Assembly: GCF_021155775.2 (NCBI RefSeq)
Contig: NC_060233.1
Coordinates: 35,433,077-35,497,076 of the forward strand
DNA: 64,000 nt
Direction: 5' to 3'
Source of the DNA: Neodiprion pinetum
Lineage: Eukaryota; Arthropoda; Insecta; Hymenoptera; Diprionidae
Every line of letters starts with the position of its first letter. Positions within the stretch are counted from its first letter, which is position 1. The position numbers and the translations under genes were made by a program. Positions 11,751 through 20,624 of the stretch are shown in pieces. The notes under the pieces are model-generated. The model was given only the letters and a program-made list of their open reading frames with translations, ran no database searches and was not told where the DNA came from.

Positions 11751-13624
11751 CTACCTCCGATAAATTCTTTGATTTCTATCATAGCCGCCAACGCTACCGG
11801 GACGTCCATAGTTGCCGTAATTTCCTTGCGTCGCATTGTAGCCTCTATGATGACCAGGTCGTCCATAACTTCCGGTATATCCAGGAGTCGTGTTGTACTC
11901 TCCCTGGAGTCCAGGCCGCCCGTAGTTTCCGTAATTTCCGTAAGTTCCTTGCGTCGCGTTGTGGCTTCCTTGGAATCCAGGGCGTCCGTAACTTCCTGTG
12001 TTTCGGGGAGTCGTGTTATATCCCCCGGGAAGTCCAGGCCGACCGTAGTTTCCGTAATTTCCTGTATTTCGAGGAGTCGTGTTATATCCCCCGGAAAATC
12101 CAGGCCGTCCGTAGTTTCCGTAATATCCTTGCGTCGCGTTATGGCTTCCGTGGAAACCAGGTCTTCCGTAACTTCCGGTATTTCCAGGAGTAACATTGTA
12201 GCCCCCGGAAAATCCCGGCCGTCCGTAATTCCCCGCATTTGGCATAACAGTGTTGTGACCTCCAAAAGATTCGGGGTGACCGTAGCTTCCGCTACTCCCA
12301 TAATTTACATTGCCCGTATTGCCTCCCGGGATTCCGTAACTACCGGAATTTCCATACCTCGGTGTGTTCACGTTGCCTCCGATATTCCCGAAGCTTCCGA
12401 GATTTGGGTAGAGTCCAGTGTTTCCATTGCTACCTCCGTTTCCGTAATATCCCTGCCCTGTTAATTACAACTCAGAATGTGTAATGTTTGTTAGCGGTAC
12501 CCAGTGCGATAATCGCGCGTACTGATCAGAGTGTCTAAAAGTGTCGAAATCATTATTTGCGACTGAAGAAAAGATTTCAACATCCCAAATTCTTAGCCTG
12601 TAAAGAATAATCTCTGCGACCTTGCGACTTGCGTTTACCGAATTACCAATACCCGAAAGGAGAGTTGAAGTTACACTATGCAATCGAGTTGCTGAGAAGA
12701 CGAGAAGAAGCAGTTATTCGTATGGAAAATGGGGATTACTATCCACCCGTTTACCTGAGATTCCGCCGCCCCCATGAGGCGCAAACTCGGTACCATGCAA
12801 TGGTGTGCCGGCATAATCAGCACTTCTGGGGCTCCTATGAGGTTTATCGGCAACATGGCCGGTGACCTCTTCTGCCAGTGGAGGAGCCGCTAGAGTTCCG
12901 GTTTTAGTACTCTCTTCGGAAACGTCATCCTTCTCCACCTCGGCTCTTCCGTAGGATCGAGCTTAAAACAAATGCAGCGGTTCAACTAGATGAATTCGAT
13001 GGAATGAAACGAGGGAGATAAGAATTTTTCTGGTCTTTATCACGGAAAGGTCACGCACTCGAAAGATATGTCGCATGTTGATCAAAACACCAGGTCACTC
13101 GGTAATGTTGTTCTTCTTCTTATCTTATTTGAGTTGCTTCTGGAGAATATCAATTCTCCACGATCGAGCGATTTGACTATTTTTCACTACAGCTTCGTTG
13201 TCCACAATATTATTTTTTTCTGTCTGTAAAACATTATTTTCGACTCGCCAAATTCTCCATCTAAAGCAACACACGCATTTAAACACGCCAGAATATTAAC
13301 TTTAACATTCGAGCGAACAGCACGAATCGGAATAAATTGGTTGTCGAAAGTTGTACAATTATCGCTGATCGCATCAACATAATAAGGAATTTCATGCTTA
13401 CTTTATTGTCTAAGAATTCGACTGATTACAGTTACAACAATGAGAAAGTTGATACTGCGTCATTTGTAATAATAAATTACGGAACAACGACAGCGATTTA
13501 AAAAAAACACATTTTTAGATCCCTAAACGCGATTTAAGGATACTTTGAGCTTGCAAATACCTTCAATTTGGGCGCAGAGCGATAATATCGCCAATAAGCC
13601 AATGATCCCTTGCTTCAAGTACAT
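11751..13624 (-). CDS. Secreted YGRPG-repeat glycine-rich protein
   Basis: Not a named family that I recognise. The model has three exons: 13561-13624, 12755-12961 and 11751-12457. All introns are phase 1, giving 325 residues. Exon 1 encodes a clear signal peptide (MYLKQGIIGLLAILSLCAQ). Exon 2 encodes a charged 69-residue segment rich in Glu, Asp and His. Exon 3 encodes a Gly/Tyr/Asn-rich array with eight YGRPG motifs alternating with GYNTTPR or SHNATQG segments. Seven N-x-S/T sequons recur about every 20-25 residues, so a heavily glycosylated secreted product is expected. The 64-nt first exon and phase-1 intron match the two paralogues to the right. A three-codon upstream ORF (ATG AAT AGT TAA) ends two bases before the start. 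Structural, adhesive, silk-like or defence roles are all possible; the sequence does not decide. Confidence 0.72.
11754..12370 (-). repeat. Coding repeat array (YGRPG / N-sequon units)
   Basis: Degenerate repeats of roughly 55-75 bp within exon 3. Each alternates a Tyr-Gly-Arg-Pro-Gly block with an Asn-Thr-Thr or Asn-Ala-Thr block. The units are diverged enough to align but not identical, unlike the tight 30-bp arrays in the neighbouring genes. Confidence 0.85.
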
Positions 13625-14636
13625 GTTTAACTATTCATGTTTTTCACGCGTCGGTGGATAATACCGTGAACGTCCCCCTTCTTCACGCATTAGCTGAATT
13701 CTTATCTCTGCTTGAGAAGCCATTATTGAGGTGGCGTTGTAGTACTCATTTTGTGATTCAACAGTTTGCATTCAAATCTGTACGTTTTCTGAGTAAGATG
13801 CACAGCAGTAAGTACAGCCAGGTAGCGTTGTAACTTACTTCAGGTATCGCCACTGTACGACTTGGTACTGCCCTGACAGTAGTCGTGCACTGTAAATGGT
13901 AAAAATATCATGTCATACATGTGAGTATGTACCACGATTGTAACGAGTTTCCCTGATCTTGCAGCGTTACCAGCTAAAAAGTCATTCGGTTATCAACCAT
14001 CAAGATGGTATAATATCGCAGAGGAGACTAGCCGCCTAGTGGAATGCCTAAAAGTTTATCATTGTTACCGGATTACGTGCGTTACTGTAACCACTGACAC
14101 TACCGAGCATATTTGAAAATTAACGGTTCAGCAACTATTCACTCAATTTTGTATAATTTTTCAGGTGGCGTAGGCCAAAGAATCTTGGTGTCGAAGGCCA
14201 GGTGAATGCTTACAGAATCAAGGAAATAGGGCAATTGTAACGGAAGGTACTCTTTCCGATTCAATTTTTGCAATTATTTTTATTCTCCTAGATCGTGCAG
14301 AACTAATTTTACAAACACCGTTTTCATCAATCAATAAGGACAGCGTGTTGGCATTCTCTCTGAATTATTATCTGTTAGAGGTTACTATGATCGAAAGACA
14401 GAGTTAATATGCAAGCACAAAATACTAATATACAAAGGCACGAGAATGTCTCAGATGAGTGTGACTATGGTTGGTTGATGGTATTCTTTTGAATTGCCAT
14501 GTAAATATTTTTTATGTACTACGTTTCTACATCATGTATTACAAATTACAAATAAGTATATTCAAATCTTCGCAACACTTGTAGCCATAAAACTGTCAGA
14601 TGACCGGCGTAACCATCTTATTTGCTATCCTGGCTG
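13625..14636. other. Intergenic between two glycine-rich genes
   Basis: Holds the upstream region of the YGRPG gene and the 3' flank of the next gene. A plus-strand GTAGTACTCATTTTGTGATT (13739-13758) resembles the start region of the paralogues' signal exon, but it reads to a stop after eight codons. No gene is supported. Confidence 0.4.
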
Positions 14637-14831
14637 CTAAAACTTAGTATGGTCTAGTCGACCTCCTTGGCCTCCAGAAGTTCCTCGGTTTCTGCGTTGA
14701 TCGGTGGAACTTCGCCGACTTCTGAAACCTAGACTGCTTGGTGACTTCACTGACCGTTTACCTTCTACACGCCCCCGGCCTCCAAATCCTCCGACACCAC
14801 CCAGGACCCCGATTCCTCCTTGGACAACACC
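14637..14831 (-). other. In-frame open extension beyond the stop of the GGVGGGIGAQ gene
   Basis: After the TAG at 14832-14834 the frame runs 64 codons to a TAG at 14637-14639. It first continues the glycine repeat (GVVQGGIGVLGGVGGFGGRG), then becomes Arg/Ser/Gln-rich (RSRRSSTDQRRNRGTSGGQ). The sequence near its end is also found in the decayed copy at 16.8-17.0 kb, so this was probably the original C-terminus. Confidence 0.7.
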
Positions 14832-16469
14832 CTAGGCTCTGATGCCTCCTCCAGCAGCACCCTGGGCTCCAATTCCTCCTCCGACACCGCCCACGGCTCC
14901 AATTCCTCCTCCGACACCACCCTGGGCTCCGATTCCTCCTCCGACACCACCCTGGGCCCCGATTCCTCCTCCGACACCACCCTGGGCTCCAATTCCTCCT
15001 CCGACACCACCCTGGGCTCCAATTCCTCCTCCGACACCGCCCACGGCTCCAATTGCTCCTCCGACACCACCCTGGGCTCCAATTCCTCCTCCGACACCAC
15101 CCTGGGCTCCAATTCCTCCTCCGACACCGCCCACGGCTCCAATTGCTCCTCCGGCACCACCCTGGGCTCCAATTCCGCCTCCGACACCGCCCTGGGCCCC
15201 GATTCCTCCTCCGACACCGCCCACGGCTCCAATTGCTCCTCCGGCACCACCCTGGGCTCCAATTCCCCCTCCGACAGCACCCCGGGCTCCAAATATTCCT
15301 AGGCCATAGCCCTGGGCTGCATATCTTCTTCGGTCACCAGGGCCACCTAGGGATTCCGAATTTAATCCCAAATATGTTTATACTTGACATTGTTACTATA
15401 TGCCAGCTCGATACTCATGTAATTTATATAGGTATGTTGGCCTTACATGTATGGCCTGTATGTTGTTCGCTTTTATCTATTTACTACTATTCAATCTACT
15501 ATTTACAGATTGTCCCCCAGTCGTGCTTATTTTCTTGACGGAGGTGAAAGGTAATTTCATACCTCTATAGACCACTAATGTGCAGTTATGTATCGATGTT
15601 ACAGACAGTCAAGATCGCAGCATAGGCGCGTAGAATATTCAAGTTTATTGTCGGGAGCATTGCTTCTTTCAATTTTGTACAATTCTGTACAGTAAAAGTG
15701 GCCGTTAAAATTATCCGACCTTTACCCATGTGATGTGATTGGATGTCATATCACACCCAAGTTACATTTTCACGTGCAGCAAAACACCTGGATGCAGCAG
15801 CAGCAAAAATGCTCTGATTGGTCAATGATTCTGGTGTTTTGTCAGCATTCTGCTGTGCGTGAAAGTTGCTCTTCAAAGTAAAAATGAATCTACTCTCTAC
15901 AGCAGTTGGTTTTGCTGCATACAGTAAAAGTCCCCCCTCCCCCCAGAAATTATCAACTTCTGTCGATGGAGATGATGGATGTGTGAAATAGAATGATCGA
16001 TTGACAGGACAATTTGGCGTTTCAGATCGACTGTGAACGTTTTGCTTAAGGATGAATGTGAAAATATTTGATTGGGTGTCCGCGATGATTTGAAACTATT
16101 TAGAAAACGTAACCAAACAAGTTCAGTGGCTGTAGAAGTGGAGGCACTAAAATGATTTTCAAAGGATAACTGCTATGGCAAAAGAGAGAACTTTGGGTTT
16201 GGTGACTTCGAGCAATAGATGGGTATAGTATATTTCCTGAATTTGTTTCGATTGTTTTCCGAAAGGCTCATATGAAGATTTCGAACGATTCTGTAACAAC
16301 CTTCTCAACCACTCACAATGAGTTAAATCAGTAAGTTATTGCGGTTAATGTTAAATTTGTGAGGCTTAAGAGTATCAGTTGAGAATGTTTTGGAGTTAGG
16401 CCTACCTTGAGCTGCGGCACTAATCGCCAAGAACGCAAATAACGCAGCCACCCTGTATTGTGTACTCAT
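14832..16469 (-). CDS. Secreted glycine-rich protein with GGVGGGIGAQ repeats
   Basis: Two exons, 16406-16469 and 14832-15346, joined in phase 1 to give 192 residues. Exon 1 is a signal peptide (MSTQYRVAALFAFLAISAAA, cleavage likely before or after Gln). Exon 2 starts with GGPGDRRRYAAQGYGLGIFG and continues as about 15 ten-residue repeats of the type GGVGGGIGAQ, with variants in which GAQ becomes GAV and GGI becomes GAI. A TATA-like box lies at 16506-16513. The ORF ends at TAG (14832-14834), where the repeat normally has CAG. The same frame then stays open for another 64 codons, including a basic Arg/Ser-rich tail. The product is presumably extracellular. Silk, cuticle, glue or antimicrobial roles cannot be told apart from sequence. 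Confidence 0.75.
14850..15300 (-). repeat. 30-bp coding minisatellite, about 15 units
   Basis: The minus-strand unit is GGTGGTGTCGGAGGAGGAAT + TGGAGCCCAG, encoding ten residues. The units differ by a few substitutions and are all in frame. Because no unit contains a stop in most frames, several other frames on both strands also appear open; these are artefacts. Confidence 0.93.
15347..16405 (-). other. Intron of the GGVGGGIGAQ gene
   Basis: A 1.06-kb phase-1 intron (CAAG|GTAGGC to CCTAG|GT). Its 5' part (about 16270-16405) is recognisably similar to the corresponding intron start of the paralogue at 20420-20516, including ACCTTCTCAACCACTCACAA versus ATCTTCTCAACCAATCACGA. No other gene is visible. 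Confidence 0.7.
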
Positions 16470-16505
16470 TTTGTCGAACTGTGCTCATTGTCTGTACGGC
16501 TGTGG

Positions 16506-16513
16506 TTTAAATA
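16506..16513 (-). promoter_or_regulatory. TATA-like box of the GGVGGGIGAQ gene
   Basis: TATTTAAA on the minus strand, 37 bases upstream of the start codon. It sits in the same position as TATATAAA in the paralogue. The intervening sequence (CAGCCGyACAGACAATrAGC...GTTCGACAAAATG) is nearly identical in the two genes. Confidence 0.65.
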
Positions 16514-16800
16514 GTTATTATCTGTTCTCCAAATTTCCCCGATGAGGATTTCAGTAGCACACTGTTACGTGTAATATACCAATCAATAATTGTAAACGAA
16601 GTTTGCTGACAGTGATCTTAATGGAGAAATTTAGATAAGCAGTAAACTAATTGCGCTTTCTGATGCGTTAATAGCATTATGTCAAAATTCTCATATTTCT
16701 CCCCTATGATCCAATGATATCACGCAGCTGAACACGCATGGCAAACTAGAATTCGTTTACGAAATATCAAAGTAACATACGATTTACAACGTAGTATTTG

Positions 16801-16996
16801 CTACCCTGGCTTCTAAAACTTAATATGATTCGGTCAAACTCTTTGGCATGCGGAACTTCCTCGGCTTCTACCTTGATCGGCGAAACTTCGCTGAACTCGT
16901 CCACCTCGAAAACCAAGGTAGATAAGTTAGCCCCGACAGGTCCCTGGTCTCCATTTCCTAGCCCCAGACTCCTCTTACGTCTTTGTCACCAAGGTG
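16801..16996 (-). pseudogene. Decayed glycine-rich paralogue (exon 2 remnant)
   Basis: On the minus strand this retains both ends of exon 2 of the neighbouring gene. The beginning matches CCTGGTGAC.GAAGA..GGGCTA.GGA and the end matches CGAAGTTyCrCCGATCAA.G.AGAA.CCGAGGAA.TTC through TAAGTTTTAG. The repeat array between them is gone, and frame-breaking stops are present (TGA at 16834-16836 and others). No signal-peptide exon could be found upstream. It lies between two intact paralogues, as expected for a tandem duplicate that lost its minisatellite and died. Confidence 0.7.
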
Positions 16997-16999
16997 TCG

Positions 17000-18635
17000 T
17001 AACGAACATTAAGACAGGTACTATTTGAATTCATAAACCTTTTCTACAGGTATTAGCAATTCAACGTGTACAGTCGACCGGATATCTCGACCCTCTCAAA
17101 ATTTTGCTCGAGCACTTCCACGAAATTGTTAGCAAATATTTTGCATCTTCTCATAATTCTGTACGTAATGGTTGTTTTCATGCGATAAAGGCTTCTGAGA
17201 AACTATAAATATACAAATTCGTAAGCTATTATCTCATATTTTATTACGAAAACTTTACATGTTAGTACTTGTTCCTCAACGTATTATGCAAAACAATATT
17301 ATCTAATTCTGGTTGATTTTGGGATTGAAAAAAAAACGAATTATAATGGAGGCGAATACGCAATGAGGAGAGTCTTACGCAAGCTTCGTGGCAATGCCCC
17401 TTTGCTCCCTACGGATCACTGGTTTATCTTTATTTCCAGTTTATCACTTTGTCGACGCTCATAGGCGAATTGCACTTTCTTTAAGCTGCGCATATTCCAT
17501 TCTATTCGTACGGCAATTGTACGAGCTAACAATATTCAATAATATATTCAATAATATATAATATAATTCACCGAAAGATTTCATTGGCAGCCATTCTTGC
17601 AATAATTAAACCAGGATTTGCATGATCGATAATTGTCGTACACCTTTTTTGCAAAGCGTCGCTAAACAAATTCTAAAAACACCTACACCTACTCAGTATT
17701 CGATTTTTATTCCTACCTATAAGCGATGGCAGTATTTTGTGCTATGGGAGTCCAATTTAATCCCGAAAAATCAATATTTTGGTAGTCGTGAGTGAATTCA
17801 GACCGACGCTTGGGTACAATACGAATCACATTGCTGGATGATCGGTAATTATGCGAGGCATAAAACTCCTTATAAATAGATATGGAATATATTATAATTA
17901 TGGGAAGCCGTTAGGTATTTCACAGCCAATAATAAAGGTGTGAAAAACTTGTTCTCGTTTATAAGAAATAAAAGGCCGTTTGAAGTCATGGAATGAGATG
18001 ATCCAATGATCGAGAGACGTCGGAGATTGCTGTGTTAACTATTTAATTTTTGATCTGGTGCCTAAAATTGAAAATTGCTAACCTCAACTATTTACACAGT
18101 AAGATTGCAAGTTTCACTCATGGTGGTGTTCACTAATCATAAAGCCAATAACCAAGTCAGTGCCCGACAAAGCTATTTCGCGGCCCGAGGCAGAATGTGG
18201 CGAGGAATTACGTAAGAAAAGGAGTTTTCGAGAGATATATGTTGAACTTTGGAACACTTAAAAAAGGAGATAATTCTACATTTAAATGTATGATTTGTAT
18301 TCAAAATTTTGAATTTCAAAACATTTGAAACATATTTAGATAAACATTTTGCTCTTTGATGATTTCTGGTTTTCAACGAATAAATACAAACATTTATAAC
18401 CCCTAGGAATATATTTCGTTACTACAAGAAATGAAGAGTTAATTTTACTTTAATAATTTTGAGGTTTATGCCGATTTCGGCCGGCCGTTTTTGTACCATA
18501 TGTAGCGCGACAAATAGATGAAAAAGTGTTAGGAATTAACATTTATGAAATCTGTATCTATAGTCAGTATATATTACGAGCTTTACAAGTACAACTGGAT
18601 TCTTGATTGCTTTAATATTCACTATACATCATGTA
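17000..18635. other. Intergenic with a duplicated upstream block
   Basis: Non-coding. The segment about 17570-18160 resembles 21295-21900: shared strings include CGAAAGATTTCrTTGGyAGCCATT, AAACCAGGATTTGCA.GAT and TATTTACACA.T/AAGATTGCAA. This marks an old segmental duplication carrying 5' flanks of the glycine-rich genes. Confidence 0.6.
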
Positions 18636-18713
18636 TTATAGACAACCCTGGCTTCCAAGTCCTCCTTCACGACCACCGTGACCGAGAGATCGTCCTTGGC
18701 GATCACCCTGACC
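18636..18713 (-). other. In-frame open extension beyond the stop of the GGHQGGFGGQ gene
   Basis: After TAA at 18714-18716 the frame reads 25 codons (GQGDRQGRSLGHGGREGGLG, then SQGCL) to a TAA at 18636-18638. It is clearly derived from the repeat unit. The stop sits where the unit usually reads GGA. Confidence 0.7.
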
Positions 18714-20580
18714 TTAATATCCTCCGTGGTTACCACCCTGGCCTCCAAATCCTCCTTGATGACCACCCTGGCCTCCAAATCCTCCTTGATGACCACCCTG
18801 GCCTCCAAATCCTCCTTGATGACCACCCTGGCCTCCAAATCCTCCTTGATGACCACCCTGGCCTCCAAATCCTCCTTGATGACCACCCTGGCTTCCAAAT
18901 CCTCCTTGATGACCACCCTGGCCTCCAGATCCTCCTTGATGACCACCCTGGCCTCCAAATCCTCCTTGATGACCACCCTGGCCTCCAAATCCTCCTTGAT
19001 GACCACCCTGGCCTCCAAATCCTCCTTGATGATCACCCTGGCCTCCAAATCCTCCTTGATGACCACCCTGGCCTCCAAATCCTCCTAAGTTACCACCCTG
19101 GCCTCCAAATCCTCCTAAGTTACCACCCTGGCTTCCAAATCCTCCTTGAGGACCACCCTGGCCTAAAGATCGTCCTAGACGACCAACGTGGCCTCCAGAT
19201 CCTCCTTGATGACCACCCTGGCCTCTAGATCCTCCTTGATGACCACCCTGGCCTCCAAATCCTCCTCGAGAACCACCATGGCCTCCAAATCCTCCTTGGA
19301 TATGACCGTAACCTGTAATATTAAGAAGTGCAGATATGATTTTGTGTTCCAATAGAGGTGGTTAACATTGCATTAGATGTCCAGGAACATGCAGACAGCA
19401 TAAATATTCGCCGGATTTATCGTAACGAAATTGATTGCATCTTCTCTCATTTTACAGATTACAATAAATTTAGAGTCACGCTAAATTGATCTGAATACCC
19501 TCGAGATTAAACATTTGTCCTCAAATGTCTGTACTGATATACCATCTGAATATGGCTAATAATCATAACTACCAACATCAGGAGAATCCGTATACGGAAC
19601 GCTTTCGTCTGTCTACTACTTATCACTATAGCTTGTGCCATTACTTAAGAAAAACAGATCACGCCTTAAGTCTTGTTTATCATTTACCGCGGAAAAGATA
19701 GATCATTGGTAGATAGTTGAGTGACTTCATAGACAGTAGACAATTTTTTAGTATTACTGCTTCTTTTGGTTATACGCAATACGAGCGGTAATAAAAATCA
19801 TACCGGCTCTTACCTGTAGGACAAAAATCGATGTCATATCACACTACTATGGAATGATAATTAAATTTCAATAAATAAAAATTCAAATTAAATTCGCCTG
19901 AACTTTTTGGCCAGTATAAATGAATAATTTAAAACGGTATAGAAATGTAACCATAAAAGCTGTGTGGTTGTGAAAAGAAGTAGTGATGTTAACCGTGGTC
20001 ACTTACATGGGGTCCCGACGACCCCAGGCCCAACTTTAACGTATAATTTTAAAGTCAGCGTGCTTGAATCAGAGTTGCTTGTGCAAGTAAATTGTAGAAT
20101 TATTAAAAAAAAACTTTGGGGTCTCTGAGACCGCATGTATGTATGGGATATTGTTTTACTTTCTTTGCTTGAAGAATTTTTCCCACATCCTCCATCGTTG
20201 GAGTCTATTTCTGAATTGTTAAATTTTGTCTCAGAAATTTGTTCAAGTCGTAACTTTGCATAACGTAATATTGTGTAAAGTAATAACGTTCCAAAGTTGG
20301 CTGGGGTAACCCCGTGTAAGTGACTGGAGTAAGAAATTTTCAAGATAGCTTCCAATGTTGAGGCATGTTTGAAAATTAATAGTTGAACAAAATATAGCGC
20401 GCCAGTTATGTGAAGTTGATCGAAGACTACGAAAGATTCGGAAACAATCTTCTCAACCAATCACGATGACTTAAATTAAGCTATTAGGGTTAAGGTTAGA
20501 TTTGTGAGGTTCTTACCTTGAGCCGCGGCACTAACCGCCAAAAACGCGAATAACGCAGCCACTCTGTATTGTGTACGCAT
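18714..20580 (-). CDS. Secreted glycine-rich protein with GGHQGGFGGQ repeats
   Basis: Two exons, 20517-20580 and 18714-19312, phase-1 junction, 220 residues. Exon 1 is a signal peptide (MRTQYRVAALFAFLAVSAAA), two residues different from the paralogue. The mature protein starts QGYGHIQGGFGGHGG and is then about 20 ten-residue units of GGHQGGFGGQ, the central ones nearly identical at the DNA level. TATATAAA is at 20617-20624. The ORF stops at TAA (18714-18716), but the same frame stays open for 25 more glycine-rich codons, as in the paralogue. The product is presumably extracellular. It contains Gln and His but no Cys and almost no hydrophobic residues except Phe, which fits a low-complexity structural or adhesive protein. 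Function not established. Confidence 0.75.
18730..19295 (-). repeat. 30-bp coding minisatellite, about 20 units
   Basis: The minus-strand unit is GGTGGTCATCAAGGAGGATT + TGGAGGCCAG. Eleven or so central units are almost identical, and the outer ones are more diverged. It aligns base for base, without gaps, with the 30-bp unit of the neighbouring paralogue. Confidence 0.95.
19313..20516 (-). other. Intron of the GGHQGGFGGQ gene
   Basis: A 1.2-kb phase-1 intron (CAAG|GTAAGA to ATTACAG|GT). A minus-strand open frame at 19999-20460 has no recognisable features and is not called. Confidence 0.7.
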
Positions 20581-20616
20581 TTTGTCGAACTGTGCTTATT
20601 GTCTGTGCGGCTGCGG

Positions 20617-20624
20617 TTTATATA
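20617..20624 (-). promoter_or_regulatory. TATA box of the GGHQGGFGGQ gene
   Basis: TATATAAA on the minus strand, 37 bases upstream of the ATG, at the same place as the TATA-like box of the paralogue. Confidence 0.7.

Noticed and set aside
11717..12464. Plus-strand Ser/Val- and Arg/Phe-rich frames over the YGRPG array
   Set aside because: Shadows of the repeat. The minus-strand frame connects to a charged exon and a signal exon with consistent phases.
14765..15538. Long proline-, serine- and glutamate-rich open frames on both strands over the 30-bp array
   Set aside because: A stop-free 30-bp repeat keeps most frames open. Only the minus-strand glycine frame has a signal-peptide exon joined in phase.
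17440..17480. Possible signal exon of the decayed paralogue (CACTTTGTCGACGCTCAT)
   Set aside because: Only about 15 bases resemble the paralogue leader and no signal-peptide frame remains.
18545..19228. Plus-strand open frames (HPGLQILLDD repeats and others) over the second array
   Set aside because: Antisense or frame-shifted shadows of the GGHQGGFGGQ repeat, with no splice or promoter support.
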